A program made the translations under genes and the position numbers. 12,982 bases of DNA from Treponema sp. (GTDB taxonomy: Bacteria > Spirochaetota > Spirochaetia > Treponematales > Treponemataceae): assembly GCA_017613485.1 (NCBI GenBank), contig JAGADS010000216.1, positions 1 to 12,982 on the forward strand. The letters are read 5' to 3'. The notes beneath the pieces are model-generated. The model did no database searches and was not told where the DNA came from. It saw nothing but the letters and a program-made list of their open reading frames with translations. The stretch's first letter is position 1; each line of letters opens with the position of its first letter. Positions 1 through 6,642 of this stretch are shown here, one piece after another.

Positions 1-19
1 CAGGTCCGCTGAATCACAT

Positions 20-1381
20 TCAATTTTTCAAGAGCACAGAGTTAATTCCCGCACTAAGGTTTACTCTGACATTCCTCAAGCTGAACGATGAGCTCATTTT
101 TCCCTCTGCCTTGATGTTTCTCAAAATGCAGTCTTTTTCCTCCGCAGAGATTCTTCCCCGAACCGAAAGCCTGAATGGATTTGAAAGGGTAATGCTCTGG
201 TCAAGCGAAAAAGTCCCAGTGCCATCTTCAACTTGTGCAGTGATTGACGTACCTCCCCTGAATAATGCGATCCTATAGGAAGCTGAGGTATTTGCCCAGA
301 ATTTCGATTTTTCATTCAACTCATCAAGTGTCCAGTATCCGCTTGCCTTAAAACTGAAGTCAGGAGTTGAATATGATAAGTCCCCGCGTACTGTGTATAT
401 GCTATATGGAATCCTGAGTGCATCTGTGCTGATTTTCATGCTGTCATAAAAAAGCAGGCCTGCCCTGAGCCGTTTCTTTACAGGTCCCAGGCTTAGCTCT
501 GGATTAACGAAGAACTGAGTCCGCACGCATGGCCTTGAACCGCTTGTGGTGATAAGCTCGCTGTCACATAAAAATAATCCCGTGTGAATGCTCCATTTGT
601 TAAATTCAAGAGAGTTAAGTGTCCTGAGCCATAGACGCATTCCTCCAAAGGGGTCCTCATAACAGGATGCCGACGTGCTTGTGCTGAAAAATCCTGCCTT
701 AAGATTTACTTCTCCCATGAACGCCAGATAATTGTCCTCCGGGTAAAGTGCCCTGTCATAAAACCATGAACTGCCTGCCTTGCGTGAGTGAACAAAGCTT
801 CCTCCAGTAAATGAGGCAGAAAACGACTTTGCCCATGACGGTTTGCAGTTGCATGATAAAGAGGCCGCCCATTCCTTTTCCTTGCTCGCAAATCCCATAA
901 GCTGAATCCTGCCGTTCCCGACACCAAGAGAAAAATCCGCGTTTACCGATAAAGGACTTTCCGATGAGTTGAATGAAGGTAATGCTGCAGATATTCCACC
1001 GATTCCCTCAGGACTTGAATGTAAAGCCGTTCCAGCCGGGAGGGCAGGGGAAGAGAGCCTGCTTATGGCACCGGATGCCTTTAATGTTCCAGCCCTTATG
1101 CTGCAGTCAAGCTCTATGCCTGGAATTGTAAATGAACATTCAGCACCATAGCGCAGAATAGGATCCTCCCATGTGTTTGAGTCCGTAATCCCGATGCCGA
1201 ATATTCCCTCAAAGTTCTGCCATTCAATTCCGATTCCCGCATCTTCTTTTAAGGCCGTATCCCTGTCTTGTGCCATGCTAGCCGTTAACGAGCCGTAAAT
1301 ATCGATTTCAGGCCATTCAATTGCAAACGCCTGCAATCCCGCCATCAAATAAAACGTAAAAGCAAAAATTAATTTCCTCAT
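20..1381 (-). CDS. Exported, probable outer-membrane beta-barrel protein of unknown function
   Basis: This 453-residue protein is not one I recognise. It begins with a clear signal peptide: K3, a hydrophobic stretch over about residues 4-18, and an AFA-type cleavage site at about residue 20, followed by IEWPEIDIYG. The mature part is rich in Gly, Ser, Phe, Tyr and Leu, with many alternating polar and hydrophobic runs separated by short turns. This is what a transmembrane beta-barrel looks like, so an outer-membrane location is inferred. It does not end in the usual terminal aromatic residue (it ends SVLLKN), so a periplasmic beta-rich protein is possible. The start is the ATG at 1381. There is no Shine-Dalgarno sequence, and a -10-like box lies 9 nt upstream. 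The stop is TGA at 22-20. The gene opens leftward toward the window edge, so it could be followed by further minus-strand genes. The reading frame is confident, the function is not. Confidence 0.8.
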   Translation of the reverse strand: MRKLIFAFTFYLMAGLQAFAIEWPEIDIYGSLTASMAQDRDTALKEDAGIGIEWQNFEGIFGIGITDSNTWEDPILRYGAECSFTIPGIELDCSIRAGTLKASGAISRLSSPALPAGTALHSSPEGIGGISAALPSFNSSESPLSVNADFSLGVGNGRIQLMGFASKEKEWAASLSCNCKPSWAKSFSASFTGGSFVHSRKAGSSWFYDRALYPEDNYLAFMGEVNLKAGFFSTSTSASCYEDPFGGMRLWLRTLNSLEFNKWSIHTGLFLCDSELITTSGSRPCVRTQFFVNPELSLGPVKKRLRAGLLFYDSMKISTDALRIPYSIYTVRGDLSYSTPDFSFKASGYWTLDELNEKSKFWANTSASYRIALFRGGTSITAQVEDGTGTFSLDQSITLSNPFRLSVRGRISAEEKDCILRNIKAEGKMSSSFSLRNVRVNLSAGINSVLLKN

Positions 1382-1397
1382 ACTATTTAAATAGTAT
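1380..1397. repeat. Perfect 18-bp palindrome over -10 box and start codon
   Basis: The sequence ATACTATTTAAATAGTAT is identical to its reverse complement over all 18 positions. It covers the predicted -10 box of the minus-strand exported protein gene and runs into its ATG. Its placement suits an operator for a dimeric regulator, but symmetric AT-rich -10 DNA is an alternative explanation. Confidence 0.5.
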
Positions 1398-1418
1398 CAG
1401 ACACGCTGTTTTTAACAA
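1391..1418 (-). promoter_or_regulatory. Putative promoter of the exported protein gene, leaderless type
   Basis: On the minus strand, TTGTTA (1418-1413) and TACTAT (1396-1391) are separated by 16 nt. The -10 box ends 9 nt before the ATG at 1381, so initiation 6-8 nt downstream would leave a leader of only about 1-4 nt. No Shine-Dalgarno sequence lies upstream of the ATG. The match to the sigma-70 consensus is moderate. Confidence 0.4.
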
Positions 1419-1443
1419 AAATTCAGGAAAAAAGTTTAAAAAA

Positions 1444-1590
1444 TTAGGAAGATTTTGCAGTTTTTGCCATAATTCTAACCATTTCGGTTACAGCAAGTTT
1501 TTTATCTTCTCTTAACAGAGGAAAAGCTTTCTCAATTTGGAGCAGTTGTTCTTTGTCTTTTTCTGTTGATGTGACAGGGAGTTTCCCCAC
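1444..1590 (-). CDS. Possible small ORF (48 residues) or 3' remnant of a gene
   Basis: An open frame on the minus strand ends at TAA 1446-1444 and is open back to a TAG near 1624. Reading from a GTG at 1590 it gives a 48-residue, highly charged, helix-prone peptide. Landmarks are KLPVTSTEKDKEQLLQIEKA and the ending IMAKTAKSS. The composition (many Lys and Glu, regularly spaced Leu and Ile) looks protein-like rather than random. TTG at 1599 is another possible start. No ATG or well-spaced Shine-Dalgarno sequence is present, and the region overlaps the divergent deaD promoter, so this may be a decayed gene end. It lies 62 bp upstream of the exported protein gene on the same strand. No family was recognised. 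Confidence 0.3.
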   Translation of the reverse strand: MGKLPVTSTEKDKEQLLQIEKAFPLLREDKKLAVTEMVRIMAKTAKSS

Positions 1591-1593
1591 CCC

Positions 1594-1622
1594 TTGCAAT
1601 AAAGGCGTAAACCTTGTACACT
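1594..1622 (+). promoter_or_regulatory. Putative deaD promoter, short or no leader
   Basis: TTGCAA (1594-1599) and TACACT (1617-1622) are separated by 17 nt. The -10 box ends 12 nt before the ATG at 1635, which predicts a leader of roughly 4-6 nt. No Shine-Dalgarno sequence precedes that ATG. A TATAAT hexamer at 1629-1634 abuts the ATG but has no -35 partner and would start transcription inside the gene. Confidence 0.45.
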
Positions 1623-1634
1623 ACCGCGTATAAT

Positions 1635-3617
1635 ATGGAAGAAGAGATTTTGAAAGAAGAAGTACCGGCCCCTGCTGAAGAGTTTACAGAAGACGATGAT
1701 CAGGAAATTTCGTTTGAGGATCTGGGGCTTGATGAAATCACACTTGCTGCAATAGAAAAGAAGAAATTTGAACATCCCTCACCGATTCAGGTGCTTGCAA
1801 TTCCACGCCTTTTGAATGGAGATGCAAATGTTGTTGCCCGAGCAAGAACTGGAACAGGAAAAACCGCAGCATTCGGACTTCCCCTTGTGCAGACTTTGCG
1901 TGAGGATGTGGGACATGTCCGTGCGATTATACTTGAGCCTACACGTGAGCTTGCAATGCAGACCGCAAACGAGATGGCATCCTTTACGACAGGAAAATAT
2001 CCGCGCAGCCTTGTTGTTTATGGCGGTTCACCTTATGGCGAGCAGATCCGCGGACTCAAGAAGGGCGTAGAGATTGTAGTTGGAACTCCGGGACGTGTTC
2101 AGGACCTGATAGAAAAGAAGGCGCTGGATTTAAGCAAGATTGAGTATTTCATTCTTGATGAAGGCGACGAGATGCTTGACATGGGCTTTGTCGAGGACAT
2201 CGAGAACATTTTCTCCTGTGCAAATACAGATTGCCGTGTCCTGCTTTTTAGTGCGACAATTCCCGCTCCCATCCTTAAGATTGCCGGTAAGTTCATGGGC
2301 GACTACGAGATTGTGGAGGAGGAAGGTCACGAGGAAGAGCCTCTCTTAATCAAGCAGGAATATTGGGTTGTAAAGGAAAGCGAGAAAAATGAGGCACTTA
2401 TCCGTCTGATTGACTTTTCTCCAGATTTCTATGGCCTTGTGTTCGTTCAGAAAAAGTCTGATGCGGATTATCTCAGCAAGCTTCTTGATGAAAAAGGATA
2501 TAAGGTCGGGGCATTGCATGGAGACATCCCGCAGGGACAGAGGGAAAAGATTCTTGCAGGCTTCCGTGCAAAACGCACTCGTGTTCTTGTTGCCACAGAT
2601 GTTGCGGCTCGCGGTATAGACATAGAAGGCCTTACGCATGTCGTGAATTATGATCTTCCTTTTGACGGTCCGACTTATGTGCATAGAATAGGACGTACGG
2701 GAAGGGCAGGTGCAGCCGGCATGGCGGTTACATTTGTCCGTCCTGAGGAAGCAAGAAGAAAGCTCCGTTATCTGTGTTCTGCAATAAAGAAATCAGCAAA
2801 GGGCGAGATGGTTCAGGGTCAGGTTCCAAGTGTTGATGAGGTCCTTGCCGCTAAAAAAGAACGTCTCTTTGATGAGGTAAAGCAGAAGATTCAGGATCAG
2901 GGTGAGCGTGAAAAAACAGACGGTGAACAGGAATCTGAGGAAAAGAAGGAAACCATTTTTGACACGCTGGCACAGGAATTATGTCAGGACAGGGATCCAA
3001 GAGAGGTCCTTGCATCTTTGCTTGAGGCCACATACGGAAGTGAACTGAGCAAAAAACGCTATGGGAAAATCAACCAGTCGTCATCAAAACAGCGCGACAG
3101 ATTTGCTTCAGTTGCACAAAACCAGATACGCCTTTATGTTCAGATGGGATGGAATGACGGTTACAATCCAAAGAAAATCGCAGACTATTTTACAAAGCTT
3201 CTTCATGTCCGCTCAAGGGATGTTGATGCAATCGATATGGCGGATAATTTCTGTCTGTTGAGCTTACCTAAGGCAGCAGGAGAAAAGGCACTGGAAATCT
3301 CTAACCGAGACAAGACTGTTCCACACATGCATGTTGACTCGAAATCTGTCATGGCAGGTGATGGAAATGAAGAGGAGTCATATTCAAGGAAAAAACGGAG
3401 CAGGGGAGAGGGATCAAGAAGTTCCTCAAGGGCCAGCTCAGACAGGTATGCCGTTGCCAAAAAGGAAGAGAGAAAACGTGGCGGTGACAGTCAGAAAACA
3501 TCACGCTCAAAGGGAAAAGAGACCAGACACGGAAGATCAAACGTTCACAATGCAACACAAAGGTCTACGCGTGGCTCTGCTGCCCTGTACAAGAAGTCCG
3601 GTGGCGAAGAGTATTGA
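1635..3617 (+). CDS. deaD: DEAD-box ATP-dependent RNA helicase with DbpA-type RNA-binding domain
   Basis: This is an ATP-dependent RNA-remodelling enzyme of the DeaD/CsdA/CshA group, expected to act in the cytoplasm on structured RNA in ribosome assembly, mRNA turnover or cold adaptation. Numbered from the ATG at 1635 (660 aa), it shows an acidic N-tail (1-30), the Q motif around FEHPSPIQ (45-52), motif I ARTGTGKT (70-77), PTRELA (102-107), TPGR (151-154), motif II DEGD (175-178), SAT (206-208), ARGID (325-329) and HRIGRTGR (350-357). After a charged linker (about 400-445), residues 490-555 resemble the DbpA RNA-binding domain, with IRLYVQMGWNDGYNPKKIADYF. The C-terminus (about 580-660) is a low-complexity basic Ser/Arg/Lys tail. 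Motif II reads DEGD rather than DEAD, but both acidic residues needed for Mg-ATP are kept. A TTG at 1614 would add 7 residues, but it lies inside the promoter, so the ATG is preferred. The symbol is by domain architecture. Confidence 0.93.
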   Translation: MEEEILKEEVPAPAEEFTEDDDQEISFEDLGLDEITLAAIEKKKFEHPSPIQVLAIPRLLNGDANVVARARTGTGKTAAFGLPLVQTLREDVGHVRAIILEPTRELAMQTANEMASFTTGKYPRSLVVYGGSPYGEQIRGLKKGVEIVVGTPGRVQDLIEKKALDLSKIEYFILDEGDEMLDMGFVEDIENIFSCANTDCRVLLFSATIPAPILKIAGKFMGDYEIVEEEGHEEEPLLIKQEYWVVKESEKNEALIRLIDFSPDFYGLVFVQKKSDADYLSKLLDEKGYKVGALHGDIPQGQREKILAGFRAKRTRVLVATDVAARGIDIEGLTHVVNYDLPFDGPTYVHRIGRTGRAGAAGMAVTFVRPEEARRKLRYLCSAIKKSAKGEMVQGQVPSVDEVLAAKKERLFDEVKQKIQDQGEREKTDGEQESEEKKETIFDTLAQELCQDRDPREVLASLLEATYGSELSKKRYGKINQSSSKQRDRFASVAQNQIRLYVQMGWNDGYNPKKIADYFTKLLHVRSRDVDAIDMADNFCLLSLPKAAGEKALEISNRDKTVPHMHVDSKSVMAGDGNEEESYSRKKRSRGEGSRSSSRASSDRYAVAKKEERKRGGDSQKTSRSKGKETRHGRSNVHNATQRSTRGSAALYKKSGGEEY

Positions 3618-3630
3618 TTTTCTAAACTTA

Positions 3631-3659
3631 TTGAAATAAATGCATTTTCCCTGTATACT
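3631..3659 (+). promoter_or_regulatory. Putative ilvB promoter, leaderless type
   Basis: TTGAAA (3631-3636) and TATACT (3654-3659) are separated by an ideal 17 nt. This is the best sigma-70-like promoter in the window. The -10 box ends 11 nt before the ATG at 3671, so the expected transcription start (3665-3668) leaves only about 3-6 nt of leader. No room is left for an attenuator or Shine-Dalgarno sequence. It begins 13 bp after the deaD stop. Confidence 0.55.
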
Positions 3660-3670
3660 CTTTGCTAATT

Positions 3671-5413
3671 ATGATTAAAGCTACAGGATCCCAGATTATT
3701 GTCAAGTTGTTGGAATTGGAAGGCATTGATACAGTTGCCGGTCTGCCGGGCGGTTACATTCTTCCTCTGTATGATGAGTTGAACCGTTCTTCCATAAAGC
3801 ATGTTCTTGTGCGTCAGGAACAGGCTGCCGGTTTTATTGCACAGGGAATGACACGCTCCACAGGAAAGCCTGCGGTCTGCATGGTAACAAGCGGTCCGGG
3901 TGCGATGAACCTTCTTACTGCCATTGCAGATGCCAGGTGCGATTCAGTTCCGATTATTGCATTTACAGGACAGGTAAACACTAACCTCATTGGAACGGAC
4001 GGTTTTCAGGAAGCCGATACATTCGGACTTTCTTTCCCCATAACAAAGCACAGCATGATGATAAAGGATCCAAAGGACCTTCTTACTGCCATTCCGCTTG
4101 CGTTCAGTGTTGCAGTGAGTGGAAGACCAGGACCTGTCTTAATCGATTTACCCAAGGATGTTCAGACTGCTGTTGTTGAATTTGATAAATGGCCTGAGAT
4201 AAAGAGCCTTGCAGTTCAAAAGAAATCAGAGTATGCAAAGAGGTTTGCATCGTCAAAAAATGAAGTTGCCACAGTTGCAAAAAAAATGGCTGATGCCCTT
4301 GTGCCTGCTAAAAAGCCGGTTCTCTTTGTGGGAGGCGGTTGCAACGATAAAAAGGCTTCGGATGCGATAAAGGAATTCTGTTCTGCATATAATATCCCTG
4401 TTGTAACGACCCTTATGGGAATAGGTGCTGTGCCACGCTCAAATCCATGCAACTTAGGAATGGTGGGTATGCACGGAACTATTGCGGCGAATAAGGCAAT
4501 GCATGATGCGGATCTGGTTTTTGCTTTGGGTGTCCGTTTTGATGACAGGGCCACAGGATTGATAAGCGAGTTCTGTCCTGATGCAAAGATTCTTCACGTT
4601 GATCTGGATGCGGCAGAGATAAACAAGATTCTTCCTGCTGAATATTCTCTTGTTGCTTCTGTTGAGACTGTTCTTCCACTTGTTACCGCCGGTATTTCAA
4701 AGAAAGCTATTGCAAAAGAAAGTGAGGCCTCAAGAAAAGCATGGATAAAGACATTGACAGAGCTTTATTCAAAGACAGAAAGTGATACGGCTGGAAGGTG
4801 CAAGTCTGTTCCGAGACAAAGCGTTAATCCGCGTGCGTTCATCCGTGACATTCCATTGATGGCAGAGAAGGCTGGTGTAAAGGAAAGCAATATAATCGTA
4901 ACCACCGATGTAGGTCAGCATCAGATGTGGTCTGCACAGTATTATCCGGTTGAGCATCCACGTCAGTTCCTTACAAGCGGTTCACTGGGAACAATGGGAT
5001 TTGGTCTTCCATGTGCAATCGGTGCGGCCCTTGCGAATAAAAACAAGCGTGTCGTGTGCATTAGCGGTGACGGCTCAATCTTGATGAATATCCAGGAGCT
5101 TATTACGCTTTCCGAGGAAGATTTGAATGTGACTGTATTTGTCCTGCAGAACGGAAGCCTGGGCATGGTACGTCAGCAGCAGATGTATCTTTTCAACAAG
5201 AATTATTCTGCATCTGAGTTCAAGAAAGAGCCTGATTTCCTGACTGTTGCAAAAGGTTTTGGAATTGATGCAATAGATGCAAACACTGATCCTGAGTGGT
5301 ATAAAAAGGCATTTACAAAGGGACCTCATCTTGTCAGATTGAACATTCACATCGATGACAATGTACTTCCTTTTGTTGCGGCAGGTCATGCAAATATCGA
5401 TCCAATCCGGTAG
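3671..5413 (+). CDS. ilvB: Acetohydroxyacid synthase (acetolactate synthase) large subunit
   Basis: This ThDP- and FAD-dependent enzyme joins pyruvate with a second pyruvate or 2-oxobutyrate, the first common step of valine, leucine and isoleucine synthesis. Numbered from the ATG at 3671 (580 aa), it has the ThDP-activating glutamate in RQEQAAGF (E50), the FAD-contacting RFDDR motif typical of the biosynthetic enzyme rather than catabolic AlsS (289-293), and the ThDP/Mg motif GDGS (466-469) followed by LQNGSLGMVRQQQ (492-504). The C-terminal stretch VLPFVAAGH is also typical. At position 503 a Gln replaces the Trp that most family members carry (VRQWQ-like); that Trp lines the herbicide channel in plant and enteric enzymes. 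A TTG at 3662 would add 3 residues but precedes the likely transcription start. No regulatory subunit gene (ilvN) follows. The next ORF starts 4 bp after the TAG and is unrelated by sequence. Glyoxylate carboligase is ruled out by E50. Confidence 0.93.
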   Translation: MIKATGSQIIVKLLELEGIDTVAGLPGGYILPLYDELNRSSIKHVLVRQEQAAGFIAQGMTRSTGKPAVCMVTSGPGAMNLLTAIADARCDSVPIIAFTGQVNTNLIGTDGFQEADTFGLSFPITKHSMMIKDPKDLLTAIPLAFSVAVSGRPGPVLIDLPKDVQTAVVEFDKWPEIKSLAVQKKSEYAKRFASSKNEVATVAKKMADALVPAKKPVLFVGGGCNDKKASDAIKEFCSAYNIPVVTTLMGIGAVPRSNPCNLGMVGMHGTIAANKAMHDADLVFALGVRFDDRATGLISEFCPDAKILHVDLDAAEINKILPAEYSLVASVETVLPLVTAGISKKAIAKESEASRKAWIKTLTELYSKTESDTAGRCKSVPRQSVNPRAFIRDIPLMAEKAGVKESNIIVTTDVGQHQMWSAQYYPVEHPRQFLTSGSLGTMGFGLPCAIGAALANKNKRVVCISGDGSILMNIQELITLSEEDLNVTVFVLQNGSLGMVRQQQMYLFNKNYSASEFKKEPDFLTVAKGFGIDAIDANTDPEWYKKAFTKGPHLVRLNIHIDDNVLPFVAAGHANIDPIR

Positions 5414-5417
5414 CTGA

Positions 5418-6419
5418 ATGAAAGCCAAAGATGGTTTAAGGGATATTATCTCAATGACTCTTCTTGCATTGATGACTGTTCTTGTCATCTTTGCCTCGGT
5501 GTGTACTTCCTCAAAAAAAAAGTCATCAGATGGAGTGCAGGATATTGAGAGGGATAAAGTTGACTGTACGATTCTTCCTTCCCCCCGAGGAAAAAATCCT
5601 TTTGTTGGAAAAAGCTTTGAGATAAGGACGGAGAGCACATTAAACCGTTTTTCTTTTGCTGAGGATGGAATGCTTTATGTCACCGAGCCATGCACTCTTG
5701 ATAAAAGGCTTACTGTAACGCTTGAGTCAATCTGCGACTATACATGGAACACTGATGTGCAGGAGCTGTATGTAAAGCCTGTGGCATATAAAATCAATGA
5801 GGATTATTCAGCAAATTCAAATCAAATAAAAAATCATTTTGTAAACAAGGCACTTGAAGTTTTGGATAATCTCCCATATCCATGGTATAGCGATGAGGAC
5901 CGGGAAACCGCCGCTTTGTTTTTGCATGAATACTTTTCTGTCCTGTTTGAGAAAAAGCTTTTTGAGGTTGAGCAGTTCAATTATGATGTTCAGGATAACG
6001 GTCTTATACTGGAGAAAATTAAAGATGATTTGTTTGAGAATACAGTGACATTCAGTTATGAGAATGAAGATACGGAAACAACCGTTAAGCTTTCATACTG
6101 CGAGGCTGTGCTTTCATTTATAGATCCAGCTAAGAAAGAGACAGTTTATTATGCAGGTATACCGGTATATGATTTTGACTCAAAAATAGTGAAGTCAAAT
6201 TTATGCCGCCTGAATTATGATGATTCAATTCAAATAGAAACTGGAAACATAGTAAGGCTTGAAATTCTTCCGTCAGAAAAAGACGATGCCAACGGAATGT
6301 TCTCCGTAAAAGTAAAAATCCTGGAAATCCCCGAGGAAACCGGAATCAAGGAAGGCGAGACCATAGAAACCCTTGTTCCATACGTAAATGAATTGATGTG
6401 GTATAATATTTCCTATTAA
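5418..6419 (+). CDS. Unrecognised membrane-anchored or exported protein, cotranscribed with ilvB
   Basis: This is a 333-residue protein of a family I do not recognise. Residues 10-29 form one strong hydrophobic segment (IISMTLLALMTVLVIFASVC), followed by a Ser/Lys-rich stretch. This is an N-terminal anchor or signal sequence, with the bulk of the protein predicted outside the cytoplasmic membrane. C29 sits at the end of the segment, but the preceding ASV is a poor lipobox, so a lipoprotein is possible only under the relaxed spirochaetal rule. The remainder is acidic, rich in Asp, Glu, Tyr and Phe, and looks globular, with no motif I can assign. The start ATG lies 4 bp after the ilvB stop and has no good Shine-Dalgarno sequence, so translation may be coupled to ilvB. 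It sits in the place often held by ilvN but does not resemble an ACT-domain protein. The frame is convincing, the role unknown. Confidence 0.8.
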   Translation: MKAKDGLRDIISMTLLALMTVLVIFASVCTSSKKKSSDGVQDIERDKVDCTILPSPRGKNPFVGKSFEIRTESTLNRFSFAEDGMLYVTEPCTLDKRLTVTLESICDYTWNTDVQELYVKPVAYKINEDYSANSNQIKNHFVNKALEVLDNLPYPWYSDEDRETAALFLHEYFSVLFEKKLFEVEQFNYDVQDNGLILEKIKDDLFENTVTFSYENEDTETTVKLSYCEAVLSFIDPAKKETVYYAGIPVYDFDSKIVKSNLCRLNYDDSIQIETGNIVRLEILPSEKDDANGMFSVKVKILEIPEETGIKEGETIETLVPYVNELMWYNISY

Positions 6420-6473
6420 ATATTTCTTTCATGCCTATAATTTATTGTAATGTGACTATTAAAAAGATTAAAA

Positions 6474-6569
6474 ATGTGCGGAATCGGAGGCTGCCACACA
6501 ACAACATCTGCACGAACGAAGAGAGGAAGCCGTTGTTGCGGGGCAGAATCCGATGGGAGTACATTTTTT
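6474..6569 (+). ncRNA. GC-rich extended hairpin with T tract: candidate small RNA or elaborate terminator
   Basis: A GC-rich island in an AT-rich spacer folds into one long rod. The paired segments are ATGTGC/GTACAT (6474-6479 with 6559-6564, one G.U), ATCGGA/TCCGAT (6483-6488 with 6549-6554), CTGCC/GGCAG (6491-6495 with 6542-6546) and CAACAAC/GTTGTTG (6499-6505 with 6532-6538). Small, nearly symmetric internal loops separate them, and a 26-nt apical region caps the rod. Six Ts follow (6564-6569). A TATAAT hexamer at 6436-6441 could start a separate transcript, but no good -35 partner is visible. It may instead simply terminate the ilvB pair. The conserved SRP RNA tip sequence is absent, and no other RNA family was recognised. 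A 50-codon ORF (6474-6626) overlaps it, but the helical pattern better explains the sequence. Confidence 0.5.
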
Positions 6570-6595
6570 AGAATATTTATTTTACTAGGTATATA

Positions 6596-6624
6596 TTGCC
6601 CATTTTTATATTTAATATTACAAT
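6596..6624 (+). promoter_or_regulatory. Putative pyrophosphatase gene promoter
   Basis: TTGCCC (6596-6601) and TACAAT (6619-6624) are separated by 17 nt, just downstream of the T tract of the structured element. The predicted start near 6631 leaves a leader of about 12 nt that still contains the Shine-Dalgarno sequence AAGGA (6631-6635), 7 nt before the ATG. Confidence 0.45.
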
Positions 6625-6642
6625 GAATAAAAGGATGTCATT

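Noticed and set aside
1629..1634. TATAAT directly before the deaD ATG as the main -10 box.
   Set aside because: It would start transcription inside the coding sequence, and no -35-like hexamer lies 16-18 nt upstream. TTGCAA with TACACT is better placed.
3618..3660. Terminator after deaD.
   Set aside because: Only a weak GAAA/TTTC symmetry is present, with no GC stem or T tract. The segment is better explained by the ilvB promoter.
3662..3670. TTG at 3662 as the ilvB start (MLIMIK).
   Set aside because: It lies at or upstream of the predicted transcription start of a well-spaced promoter, and ATG at 3671 gives a typical N-terminus.
5075..5638. A 187-codon minus-strand ORF across the ilvB 3' end and the next gene.
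   Set aside because: It is antisense to two well-supported genes, has an unstructured Cys/Ile/Arg-rich composition and no recognisable motif, so it is a shadow frame.
6474..6569. Possible SRP (4.5S) RNA.
   Set aside because: The rod shape is suggestive, but the conserved domain IV tip with its GGAA-type tetraloop and flanking asymmetric loop sequence is not present on either strand.
6474..6626. A 50-codon ORF beginning MCGIGGCH, with a Cys-rich N-terminus and hydrophobic C-terminus.
   Set aside because: It overlaps the structured element, whose paired segments explain the GC-rich half, and its second half is just AT-rich promoter DNA. It has no Shine-Dalgarno sequence. The MCGI start resembles type 2 glutamine amidotransferases only by chance.
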